Assembly (NCBI GenBank): GCA_026261815.1
Contig: JAMPIT010000174.1
Coordinates: 4,960,001 to 5,024,000 of the forward strand
DNA length: 64,000 nt
Direction: 5' to 3'
Origin: Monarcha castaneiventris obscurior
Lineage: Eukaryota > Chordata > Aves > Passeriformes > Monarchidae
Every line of letters begins with the position of its first letter. Within the stretch, counting starts at the first letter, position 1. Positions 23,908-36,143 of the stretch are shown one piece after another. The notes under the pieces were generated by a model. That model ran no database searches and had not been told where the DNA came from. It worked only from the letters and a program-made list of their open reading frames with translations. A program made the position numbers and the translations under genes.

Positions 23908-26900
23908 ATCCAGAGGTCCATCCTGCGAATTCCTAGTTTATACCAGGCTAAGTATAATTACCCAGTAACTTACTGACTCCTAATAAATACTGATTTTTTG
24001 TTTGAAACCTGAAGGCAAGGTGGAGGATTTGAGGGTAGCAAGACAGGGAAACTAGTTTGCCTTATTTTTCCTTGAAAATCCTGAAACAATTAGTTTGAAG
24101 AAAATTCTTATTAAAGTATGTTTTTTATAACACTACATTTTTCTAATTGACAGAGAGTATATGTGCCAAGTTTTAATAACTTAAAAGATTAATAAATCCA
24201 AATTAAAATCACCTAGCTTACTACTCAACATAAAGATGTGCACTGTATATATAAGACTCCAAAAAACACTGTGGGTTTTTACCTTGTGGAACTATATGTT
24301 GTTTTCTCATGGACATCTTCACCTGGGTTTTTCACTTCTTTCAAGTGACTCCAGAATTGCCATTATGTATCAAATATCCCACATGCAAATTTATCTAGGA
24401 CTTGCAAATAAGCACAAACAAGCTCCATAATAATATCATATGTCTTATTAAACCCTGTCTAGTTTGCTCCATTCAATCTAGTTTTACAAACACACTACTT
24501 TATTAGCACATTATTCATGGAAATATCTGCCTATGTTATTCCTTGTAGTGAAATATCTCATGACATGGCTTTACCTCAGGGATTTTCATTCTCATTACTT
24601 GTATACTTACCCAGTTTTTACACCTTGAATGCTATCATGTTCTGAAAGACTACCAGTGACAATGGGACAAAACACAACAGCACCAGAGGCTGGATGGGCT
24701 GTAGCAAGACTTCTACCATGACTCCAATGAAATTATTTATTTTGAAATTGCACTTTTTCTTTTTGTAAGGTTTCAGCAGCAAGCACTGTATCCTTTTCAT
24801 TATTTCATCTTCTCATTCACGAAGAGACACCATGGTGATATCTTCATATATCTATATTATGATGGTTTTGCACTGCAAAGGACTATTAACTAAATTTCAT
24901 AATAATCTTTTCCTAAGCGCCATTAACATAATTAACAGCCTGTTAACTAAGACATTAGACCTTCAGCATCACATAATAAATTGTAAGTCCACAGCTGGTA
25001 AGAAACCCTTTCAAGAGAAACACTGCTCAGGAGCACAACTAGAACTGTGAAAATCTGTTTGTTCAGTGGTGGAGAACTTCCAGTGTCCATTAGAGAAAAA
25101 CAAATGTCTGACTTAAATGTGCTCCTAAAATGTGCTTAAATAAATATCATGCTAAGGAGCTGCACTTCTACCATCCAGAGCTCCATGAGAATTGTTTAAT
25201 TATTCTTTTAAAGGCTGCTTCCTTAACGGACATCATTTTGCTATAATAGCTATATATTGGGTCATTAACTACCCTTCAGCAACATTATTTGATATTATGG
25301 TGAACTATTCAGAGAAACTTCAAATAAGAAAACAAAAATGTTGCTGGTCATTAGGAAGTATCTAAGGCAAAAGCTATCATGACCACACATCTTGAGATAC
25401 CTTGAGTAAATAATGTGCTAATAGCTAGTATTCTATAAGTTTCCTTAGTAATTTTAAAAGAAGTGCATTAATCAACTGCCATAATTCTAATGTCAGGTTT
25501 GCCATGCAAGTCCTAAGTTTATGAATTTTAATTTCTTTACCCCTTTTAAAACACTTCCACACTATTACAACAACATTAAAGGAACATAGCTCAAGACTGT
25601 TCTTCACATACACCAGTGCCTTTCCTTATTTGTCTGGGGAATGAACTGCTGTTAGACCAAATTAACTCACATGGTGTGACACACTTCACTCAGCCCTTGC
25701 CACAAGAGTTGCCACCACAAAAGTTGTTGTGTCCTACTTAGGAAATCAGTACAGAAACAAGCTGCATAATGGCATCATTATGGGAACATTAATAAACTGT
25801 CGACCACTTAGCCCACTTAAGAAAATTTTAGGGGCGATGAGACTGCCAAAAGGATTGCTGCTATGTTGTCACAATGTACTAGAGCAAAACAGTCAATATA
25901 GCTTTGAAAATTTGAGATGAACTTCACTGTCCATCCTCAGTTTTCCCACAGAATCAGATCCTAACACTTTTACAAGACATGAGCTGAAGAAATTATATGT
26001 CTCAAACAATAAATAATTCGCCTTTAAGCATAGTTTACTTTCCCAGTCGTTAAAACAATCAATTCCTGTGTCAATCCAAAACGAGCTGTTTTACATTAAA
26101 ACCTTTTCCATTCCCTTCCTCAGCTGTCATATTCCCCTGCTTTCATTTTTTTATCTGGTTAAGCATGATAAAAAAAAGCAAGCAAGCAAAAAAAATACTA
26201 GATCTGCTAGGGCTTGTTTGGTTGGTTTTTTGCAGTCACTCAGTGTGTGAGCAACTGAAGGATGAATGCAGAGAACAGCGACAAAATGAAGGTGAAAGTG
26301 TAGAAAATGCTGCTTTGCTCTTTTAGATGCTAAATTTTCTAAGGCAGTCACAGTCTTGGTAACTGAACACCATCATTTTGCTAGAAGTGTGGAAATGAAC
26401 AAGAGTATTTTCTGTTTCTAACCTCAGCTCAAACTCCCCTACCTATGTCCTGCACTATCACTGCTGCTGCCACAGGCTACTTAATGCTCCACTTTACCTC
26501 CAGAGGCTTTTCACTCTTTCTTTGCTCAGTGAAGAACAAAGCTTTAGCTTCAAACATTCAAGTCCCTCTTCAAGATTTACTTCTACAACTATTATGAACT
26601 CTGCAAGTGTGACAGCATCTAGGACAGCTGAGCAGATCCTGACCACAGCCCCCGAACACCATTATAACAGCAAACATAACACATCCATGGTCTAAGAACT
26701 GCATCCCACACAACCAAGACAATGCTGTAATTTATCTCACGCTTGCACTCCAGTATTAAAAAAAATAACAAGAGAGTTACAGATGAAGAGAAAATACAGT
26801 ACTGTCAGCCATCCCATCTCAAAGGGAGTCAGAACACAGCACAGCTCCCAACAGGCTGCAGAGCAAGGGGCATTACACATTACTGGGTCTGTGGATTTGC

Positions 26901-28999
26901 TAACATCTTTAACGGATCCTACTTTTACAGCCTCAAATCTGGTTGCAACCTCATATAAACCTGCATCTTCATATGTCAAGTTTCTTTGCTCTTAAAAAAC
27001 AAGGTTTAATTAAGGTAAAATAAAGGTAAAATTAAGGCTTTAATGCTTTAAGCGAGTCAAAGAAATCAAATTTTCTTCCCCCATTTCTAAATTTCTTAGT
27101 CTGAAAATCCCAAATGCTTACTATATTTTCAAAAATCCTTCTTAAGGGTAGAAATGAAGAATGTGAAGGAATAAAGTGTGTAAGAATAGATTATTTTTCT
27201 CCTCAAACAGCCTGACACCGGATACTGAAACCCCAAGGGACTCGTCCTACTCTCATTTGCTCACACGAACACTGCTCCGTTCAACACATGATATTACAAT
27301 GAAGTGATCTAAGGCATGTCTCCGGAGTCACAAGACTATGGAGCAGAAAATCCATATGAAGGAGTGAAATCTTAGAAAGAAACTTATGTTTTGAGGAGTT
27401 TTTCGAGAATTTCTTCTTCCATCTATCTTCCTGATGTGCAGTTTTAAGTGTTGGAATTAACACATGCTCCATTCCACCTCTATGGATAAAAGCCAGATTT
27501 TTTGAGCCTATTATTTTTAGCACAATATAATGAACACACAGTTCTCCAATATCTGCCTTGTAAATAATCACAAAAGCACTCGTTTTTCAGATTTTTATCA
27601 CAAATATTACTGTGTCACTTCAGTCTACCCATCTTCCCTGAAGACAAATAATTTGATCTAACAGGGAAAAGAATTTTGAACATAAACCAGAGTTCATGCA
27701 CACAGGGGAAATCACTAAGGAAACCAAATTTATGATCACTGTACTGTGAATAAATAGCTCTTTGATACATGCTATAGAATGAAATAAATATATCTACTAG
27801 TTGGTTAACACTTATTGCACAAGTAAATACAATGCACATTAAAAAGGTAAATCCTTACCAAGAACAAATGATTTGCCATTAACACTCAGCAAATCTGCCT
27901 ATTGAAGTCACATTAAAATATTCTTACATATCTTGACATATACTGATCTGTCAAAGAGTTCTATAAATCATTATTTCTTAATCATGAATCTGTGTCTAGA
28001 CCTTGCATTTCACTGATGTTATCTGTGGCTGAGATTGGGATCAGCTCCAGAGCAGATGACTCTCACTGAAAACAATTCCCAGCTGAACAGAGTAATGCAC
28101 AAAGACAGTGAGAGGCTCTAATGATCAAAACCAACACACTGAGCTGCAACACTGAAGAGGCAGCAAGTCATGTAGGGTCTGATATATGAAGAGTAGATGC
28201 TGACTGTGCCAAAGAAAAGAATTTCCAGGCAGACTAGTCCCTTGAGATTACAGTGGCCGTCACTCTGCTTCCATAGGGCTGGGCTAACGTGGAGCAGGAT
28301 GACGATCTCCCTCACCCCCAGAGACCACACAGTTGTCTGACAGCAACGTCCCTCTGCCACAGTCTCATGCTGCTCTTCTTTGCCTTCTCTTTCCTGCAGG
28401 AAAGAAATGATGTCACCTCTGCTCCAGGGGGCAATCACAGACCCTTAATCCCTTAAAATGAAACCCTTTCCTTGTCTCCCATGCAGAACCTGGCAGTCGC
28501 ACTGATGTGGGACCACAGCTTGAACATACACTGCTCTGGCAGTGCCTTGGGCCACCCCAGTGTCTCAGAGAAGTCCTGGAAGAAGGAGTTCACTGTGTCC
28601 CTAAAAATTCATGCAGTTATGTGAAAATTCAGCTTTGTCATAACAAAAAAACCCCAACCAAATTTACAAAAAAAAATTCATGTGCTATCTTTTATTCTTG
28701 TACAGTTTGAATATCATAAGGCAAAACTGCAGAATTCAATTTTCAAATGCTTTATCATAGCATGGCTTGGGGAGTCCAGCTAGGGTTTTTGAACATTTGG
28801 GTGTGCACATGGTAGACAACAGGACAGTGACTTGGAGTTTGCCAAAGGGAAATTTGTGCTGATATTACTGAAACAGAAAATTTGTAAGTGTGGAGGCAGT
28901 GCTGGGATGCTGTTAGAGGGAGCCGGGGGCTCTGACAGACCAGCAAGTGTGGCTGAGGGCATTATCACCCCATCTGTCCACCCCCTTATCTCTCCAAAG
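23908..28999. other. Unique AT-rich non-coding sequence
   Basis: No recognised repeat or gene. Open frames of up to about 106 codons (28,118-28,438, minus) have no known domain. Confidence 0.5.
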
Positions 29000-29000
29000 C

Positions 29001-29270
29001 CGGCCTTTCCGTAGCAGAGGCATCCGAGACAAAGGTACCTGCTGCTCAGCACGGATCCCACTCCCAGCTCATCAGTGCCCCACCCGGCTGCGGCTGCCAC
29101 GAGCAGAGCACTGCGGCTTCTGGCACCCTGCTCCAGAGCGGCAGCTCCCGCCAGCACGGGGCACAGGGGAGCCCAGAGTGGTAACACCTTGGATCACGGC
29201 TGCTCAGTCTGACACAGCCCATCTGTCAAAACCCAAAGTGAGAAAGGGAGCGAGATTACACAGGAACCGT
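29001..29270. other. Small CpG-dense, GC-rich cluster
   Basis: Fourteen CpG dinucleotides were counted by eye between 29,001 and 29,270, eleven of them in the first 160 bases, in a window that is otherwise strongly CpG-poor. Long overlapping frames run on both strands (125 codons plus, 28,947-29,324; 135 codons minus, 28,780-29,187), which is what GC-rich sequence with few stop triplets produces. It is too short for a classical CpG island. It could be an enhancer or promoter, a piece of exon, or a decayed GC-rich repeat. Confidence 0.45.
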
Positions 29271-29329
29271 GGTTGCATTAAGGGGATGTGTAAAGTCATG
29301 CTTTCCAAGGAAAAAAATATGTAATTAAC

Positions 29330-29640
29330 TCAGTTACTGCGCTTCATATTTGTGCACAGTATCTGTAGCAGCACATTCAATTAAAATTAAAGAAAAGGAA
29401 ATAAATCTCAGCTGGAGCTCTGCCTGGAAAAGTGCCCAAGCAGGAAGTAGAGTTGTATTGTCTGCACGATTTATGTTTGTGAGCAATTAATAAAACAGAT
29501 TTTTCTGTTGATTCTGCATTTTTAGCTGATACTTATGGAACATTTTGGGGGTGAGGAGCTGCCAGTCTAATTGAAATAAATTTTTCACTCTAAACAAACA
29601 GGAGGCAAAAATAACACTGTATCTTATCAATTTTTTAAGG
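29330..29640. other. Candidate conserved non-coding element
   Basis: A repeat-free stretch with homeodomain-type cores TTCAATTAAAATTAAAG, GAGCAATTAATAAAAC and GTCTAATTGAAATAAATT. It has frequent stops in all frames. The regulatory role is inference. Confidence 0.27.
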
Positions 29641-32600
29641 GGAGAAGTGTATTTAAAAATTCATTGTTTCCCATCTATTCTGAGGTTTCTTTTGGTTTCA
29701 TAAATATGATTTAGAATACTTCAAAGTACACATACTTTGAAGTCCCTACCCATTGCCACAATGGACAAAAGAAATCCTTGCATAAAACAGGGTTCTGTTA
29801 GTGCACCTTTTTAAACAGTAGTAGTCTGGTATGACATAGGGCCTGGCATGGGCATTTCAGCTTTTCTACAAGGTTACTGCAAAAACCTGGGCAAGCCACA
29901 CCACCTCTTGGTGTGTTATCTGTGAGGGTAGGGAGTCATGGAAAGTCAGTATAGCCCTTCCTTACCTTAGCAAAATGCTGAGAAGAGAAAATACAGAGTG
30001 GGTACAATTTCACATATGGTTACAGTTACAGAAATCAACTAAAGAAGGTCAAGGTACAGGCCAAGTGCTGGTCTGCAAGTCTCCATTCAACAGTAATGTT
30101 CTCCTACTGTTACCACAGTCCCCAACACTGATTTTGGCTTTGCTGTCTCAAACATTGCCTAGGAAGGGCTCAGGAGTAGCAAGGGCAGAGGCCTCTCTGC
30201 AGTGGTAGCCTGGACATGGCAGTCCTGATTTATGGGAGAAGGGGAGCAAAGTTCCTTCTGGCTGGACACACACCATGCAGCATCAACTGGCCTCAAGACT
30301 GGAGACCTGCCCCTGCTTGTTTTATTTACTATTGTAGACACAGCCTGTAAAACCCTCTGATAAAGGGACATGGTTTCTGGTTACAGACAATATAAAACTA
30401 GATTAATGGCGAGAGTCAAGCACATACTGTTGTTTGTCAATTTGACTTGCAATTAGATCCACATAGACAGTTTCTTGGCTGAAGTTTTCAGGACACAAAC
30501 AATGCACAGACATAGCCTTTGCAGGGTTGGATTCTGTCAATGACCTGAAACCCGACAGCATGACCTCCCTCTCTCTTGCAATGTATGTGCTGCTGCAAGG
30601 ACCTCTCCCCTCAGTGTGCTGCACTCTGGTGTGAGTCAGACAAGCCAGACTGACAAGCGGTCCTGCAGAGCTGCAATCCAAACACATTGGACTGGGAAAC
30701 ACATGAACTGTGAAACCACTTCTCTAGCAAACACCCAAGGAAAAGGCTATTGGAGGAACTTCTGGTGAAAGTTACAGTGGTGTAGCAAAGCACTCCCCAA
30801 AGAGATGAAAACTGGTTAAAAAAATTCCTGATGGAAGATTGTGTCCTACTTAAATCAAAGCACTTTTGCAGGAATGTTTCTATCTGTAGATTTTACAAAA
30901 ATAGTCTACACATTCCTTTTCGATATAGCTGAAACATTTCATTTCGAGAAATTCAGAGCATTTTCTTTCACTGCTAGTGATAATGTGTTTTATTGCAGAG
31001 TATCTCAGAACTGACAGGCTGGGAGTTGCCTGAAGATAGCAACTGACTGTCCATTCCTTTGCTTTTTAGGTACCATCAACTTAAATAGAGCATCCCTGGC
31101 AGAGCTTTGTCTAATCTAGCCTCACAAGGTTTTTTTTTTTTTTGTGAGTTTCATCCTGCTTACCAGTCAAGAAGTTATTCATAATATCTAATATAAATTT
31201 ACCTTATAATTTTGAAACTGTCCTAGAAAAAGTGTCATGAAAGCATTTGGTGTTACTGAAAGAAGACATTTATATATGTATTAAAAAGGTCATTTTTCTA
31301 TTCCCTAAATCATTTTTCAGGATGTTTTTCACAAGCTGGATCACAGTCAGATGGCAATTTCAGTTTGACACTAAGGGATAATTAGAATTTACTGTAGAAT
31401 AGTCATCCTCATTTCCAGCTCTGTGTTTTCTCTTCATGATTAAATGTGCAGGGCTACATCAGTGCACATCTGCAAATGTAAGGAGAGGCAATAGGGTGCT
31501 GCTTCACCTTTGTTTCAGCTGAAGAAAGCCTTGGGTAAGCTCTTAAGTATGGCACAGGCTAAGCATGGAAGTGAGATCAGGAGGGACCACAAGAAAAGAC
31601 TGTTACATAAAATTATTGAAGTAATCTTAAATCATGAAGATCTTATTACCATACCAAAAGTAGGGGCAGTGAGAACAGCAGGGAACTCTCTGCAAATAGA
31701 CCTGAATCTTGGCATGGGGAGATTTACTATTTATGTGCTTGCAATAGAGGACAAAGCTGCCTTTTCCTTTTTGAGTATCTGCTGGGAGTGCAACGTTTCC
31801 CAAATTAATGAAAATCAAGAGTTAAGTTAAATGACATAATAAAATCCAGACATTGATTTTTATGTTAGGAGTCATCTTTATGCAAAGCATAATATATCAT
31901 CTTAAATGTCACTCATTCAGTAATACCATTATAATGCTATTCCTTGGTGATGGCCACAAAAAAGTTGTTCAGGGCATTCATCAACACTGTCACTATGTCA
32001 TTTTTTTGTCTACTATGAAACCTGACTGTAAGAAATCTCAGACACTGATTGAGAGAAAAACTGGGAGGGAGTTGCTGCCAGAGCTGGATCAGCTGTGTAT
32101 GCTCCACTCCTGCGCTCTTCTGTGTGTTCAGATACAAGTCACCTCTAACCACCAAGTAAAGGCAAGCAGGGAGCTGTGGGGCCAGAATGCCAGAAAAAGG
32201 GGCTTTATAAGTGGCACCTCTAAATAATGCTGACGGAGCACTAGGCCTATAACCAGCAGCTCCCAGAGGTTTGTAAAGAGTTTCCAAACTGTGTTTGCAA
32301 TAATGTGGAAGGCACTGAGCTCATGTCCCTCTCCCAGCTCCACATCAGCTCAACCTAGGCAGGGATGAAGCAGACTCTGAGGGAAGAGTGCCATCTACTG
32401 AACCCCAGCCTTTCTCTAGGCTGCCCACCCAAATACAGTTCACTCAGTCTAGGAGCCCTACATGTTCCCATCTGCAGCCTTCCCAGCCCACAGGAGATGG
32501 TCTTTCCCCTGTCTGACCTTCCTTAAATATAATGTGAGCATAGAAGCCTATAGAAATACCACCAAGGTATAGAAACCAAAATCAAATTTATCTCATGTTT

Positions 32601-35598
32601 CCTGTTTTACAAATTAATTGCTTATTTATATAGCAAGAAAAATAACAGCTAAGAATACCTGTAGTGTTTGGATTGTTCTGGGGGTGATTAACTCAGGTGT
32701 AAATGTCCACATCTCTCAGCAGCACTCCAAAGGAATCATTCTTCATAAAGAAGAAATTGATCTATTCTAAGACTAGAAAGCGCTACATCTGCTGATCAAC
32801 ATCCCTATTCATCAGAGCAGTAACCTGCTGCTACATTATCTGGGCCACAAGGGTGCTGTGGTATTTTTCCATTTCATCATAATAAATTAGCTGTTTTGCT
32901 ATTAACATGCTTCATATTTAAGAGAGAGAGTCACCAGCTCCTAAAGAATCAGAGCCAGTCCTTTACATTTACTGTCCCAGGGTTCAATTAATTACTGCAG
33001 TGACCAAGTGCTTAAATGAAACTTCATCTTTCAGATATGCCCCATCAACACGGAGTGGAATCAATAAGGCTCATTTCAAGCAATTTGCCCACCATCTCTA
33101 TATTCCAGGCAGCTCTTGCATTCATCTGGATAGTATTAGTTTATCATATGTCTCTGACGTATTTTCCTGTCAAGCCTTCCTGTTCCACACTCATACAGAT
33201 GAATGAACAGTGTCAAAACAATTTCATTCTGTTTTATCTTTGCAAGAATTTCAGAGCTGCGGATGGGAGATGGGGGTGATTATCTAGGTCTGTGAGGGCC
33301 ATGGAACAAGGACAGCATCCTTTCTGATTGTCACAGACATACTTTAGTTGATACTCAGCCTTCAGCCAGATCACTCTGAATAAGAGAAAATGATAATTTA
33401 CTATATTATCACAACAGACTTTATGGTCCTTTGCTCAGCCAAGGCAATTGTCTCCTCAGAGCCTTTGTGCCACCAGAATGATATAGAAAAAAACCGTGTT
33501 CCCTTTTGCCTCACTACCTCACGTAACAATGAGGAATTTGGGAAAAGCAGTTTTAACTTGCCTAGATATCTGTTTGCTGTTGTTTAGTTAGTTCAGCTCA
33601 TTCCTTTATTCAGCAATTAAAAATATGCAGGAGATGAGGCAGCTGAAATCATCTCTATCAGCAGTTTTAATCTGAAGCAAAGGGGCATCAGGCAACGAAA
33701 GAGACAAACTGAAGTTTCTTAGCAGTCTGCTTGACTCACAGAGATCAGACTGAAGGAGACATCTGCTCCCACGTGACTATTTAAGAATTAACCTTTAAAG
33801 AGGGCATTTGCTAGATTGAAAAGAAATGAGAATTCATTACTTCTAAGGATGTGACCCAGAATTGTTCCTATTCTCCTGGCAAGGCATCACTCCCTTGAAG
33901 AGCCTTCCTTTCAGATGATTAGCTATCATTCAGTAGTACAAATACACTCAAACACACATTTCCTAACAAGAGTTGTCTCCTGCCTCCAATCCAGGCATCA
34001 CAGGCTGTCCTGCAGACTTAATACAATTGTGGCTGAGCAAAAAGCTCATTTGAATTTCAACAGCCTGTGGCCACAACAAGGAACAAGCAATTTCAGATTT
34101 CCAGGAATTTCTGGATGAGAAGCATGATACAGCTGCATAATTACAGTATAGCAATATGTAAAATATGCAACTAACTGACTATTTTAAATGATGCTTGCAA
34201 CTTAAACGGGTGCATCCACTTCATATACAGCTTGATTGTTCAGGTTTGTATCAACAAGATGGAGTGGAGCAGACAAGAAGAGAGCTGCTCCTAGCTGTAA
34301 TATTGTTTCTGTGCCACAGAGATGCTGCCAAGAGGGTCTCCTTCGAATGCATTAATGTATGCATCCAATTACAGAGAGGCTTTTTGTTTGCTTGTTCCAG
34401 CTGTAGAATGCAATGCTATACTTGTGCTCACACTGTTGTGTTCATGTCTACTCCAGAGGATAAAGGCTTTTTGGAAAGAGATTACAAATTCAGCTAGAAG
34501 AAAATACTTCCTTCATATCTCAAATAAGCATCTACATTGTGCAGTTAAACTTAAAGTAATCTGAATTTTTTTTCTGTTAAAATTCAAATGAGAAACTTTA
34601 CAATCTTATTTTGGACTGTTTTTCATGCTTTCTATTTTCTTTACTATGAAAATAGATTTTTATTTCTTGAACTCCTTCACAAACCCCAGTGTGCAAAGGT
34701 CTAATATTGATTTTGATCAGAATGCACTCAGTAGTAGACCCTGGTCTTGCAAAGAGATTGGTGCAAAAACTTCCTTGTGCTTGTAGAAAAAACAGAAACT
34801 TAATTCAGAGGGAGATTAGCTAAACCTTCTGCTCCTTCATTTTAGAGAACTGGCTCTTTTGCACTAGGAAAAAAAAGTGAATAAATGCATTTCCAGGACA
34901 TTGACTTCCTTGTAATTTTTTTATGGGAGGGAGCAATGCCCTAAGTCTGTTTGATTTTTCTTGGCCTGTAATGAGATGTTTTCTAGAAAAAATATTTCAC
35001 CCCATGAAAGGCATGCTTAATTGAGAGATTTAGCATTAAGGACCCTTTATGTTCCTATATTAGAGATGTCAAAATTCCCACAAATCCAACAATTATGGGC
35101 AAGAGAGGCAAGGAAACCTCATCACTTTCTTATCTAGAAATTGATCTGATGAAAAAGAGCTAAAAGTGAATTAAAAGGAAACAAAGTGAAAGCCCATCCC
35201 GTGGAATGCTGAATGCCCTTCTCTCCACTCAGCTCCCAGAAGAAAAGGATGCTCGGCAGCTCATACTTTTCTTGATTCTCCTATAGTTCGTGTGTGGAAC
35301 ATCTTAAAAAAGAACATACCTTTTGCATACTGGTTGTATCAGGCCAGGACCTTTTCTGAGAATGGGATTGACTCTGGAAAAACAATCACAGAACAGCCAC
35401 TGTTCAACAGTTCCTACACACAGTGGGGTGGACTGAGAATAGCATGTCAGATTTCATTTTAAATGTGTCCAATTTTCTTTTCTCGTATCATATTTTCTTG
35501 GCTATTTTTATAAGATTCTTTTGACTTTCCTGTGTTAGTGCCCTGATTTTTAATTTCTTTAATTCTCATTAGGCTACATGGGAACTGATATAGTCACA
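29641..35598. other. Unique AT-rich non-coding sequence
   Basis: No gene was recognised. A run of 14 T residues lies at 31,130-31,143. Open frames of up to 124 codons (31,853-32,227, plus) overlap a 116-codon frame on the other strand and have no known domain. A repeat-free TAAT-rich stretch lies near 32,860-33,010. Confidence 0.5.
32860..33010. other. Candidate conserved non-coding element
   Basis: Repeat-free sequence with cores such as AATAAATTAGCTG, GCTATTAACATG and GTTCAATTAATTACTGCAG. There is no open frame of note. The call rests on texture only. Confidence 0.22.
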
Positions 35599-35821
35599 TG
35601 TCTTAGGTTACAATGTAAGATGTAACCAAAAGTATGTATTCTATCACCATCCAGGTGGGGCAGTGTTCTTTGTCTCTTCCATGACACATCCCTGGTAACT
35701 CCCTCCAGGGAGATATCTTCTGTTAATGGGCCATCCAGCCTCACTGCATGACTCAGAAAATTACATCAGCCCACTGTGAGATGCTCCGCCCAGGGGGAGG
35801 AACCAAACATTCCCACCTGAA

Positions 35822-35827
35822 TATAAT
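35822..35827 (+). promoter_or_regulatory. TATA-like box of the LTR
   Basis: TATAAT in the expected U3 position, about 260 bases before the ATTAAA signal. Confidence 0.5.
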
Positions 35828-36087
35828 CTGAGGTTTGGAACACCACAGTCAGCCCTTACTTACTGGATTCCCAGAGGACAAGAGCTATATAACCACAACT
35901 GGACCTTCAGAGGAGGACCAGACCCTTCTACAGGATCACCACTTCAACAGAACCACATCTATCACTTCAGAAGGACTGCAGCCAGCATTTAGTCAGACTG
36001 CTACCGCCACCCTGCCTGACAGGGAGTCAGGTTGTATCCTGACTCTGTCAGTGTTTTTGTACTATTGCATTTATTTTTAATTTTCCT

Positions 36088-36093
36088 ATTAAA
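36088..36093 (+). promoter_or_regulatory. Polyadenylation signal of the LTR
   Basis: ATTAAA preceded by a T-rich tract, as in related LTR copies. Confidence 0.6.
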
Positions 36094-36143
36094 TTGTATT
36101 TCTGGTTTCAAGTCTCTCACTGGTTTGCTTTCAAACTAGTACA

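Larger units (their letters stand above)
35599..36143 (+). mobile_element. Near full-length solo LTR of a songbird endogenous retrovirus
   Basis: A songbird-type LTR recognised end to end. It opens with TGTCTTAGGTTACAATGTAAG and closes with CTCACTGGTTTGCTTTC then AAACTAGTACA, so it has the TG...CA termini. Inside are a TATAAT box (35,822-35,827), a GACAAGAGCTATATAACC block, a CACTTCAGAAGGACTGCAG block, and the polyadenylation signal ATTAAA (36,088-36,093). No internal retroviral genes flank it. No convincing target-site duplication was seen, so the exact ends are good to a few bases. An 81-codon open frame at 35,835-36,080 lies in the LTR and is not a gene. Confidence 0.9.

Noticed and set aside
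28780..29324. 125- and 135-codon frames on opposite strands
   Set aside because: Both arise because the local CpG-rich sequence has few stop triplets. Neither translation shows a domain. The region is kept only as a CpG cluster.
31500..31535. Tiny exon between a TTTCAG acceptor and a GTAAGC donor
   Set aside because: The implied exon would be only about 16 bases, with nothing else to support it.
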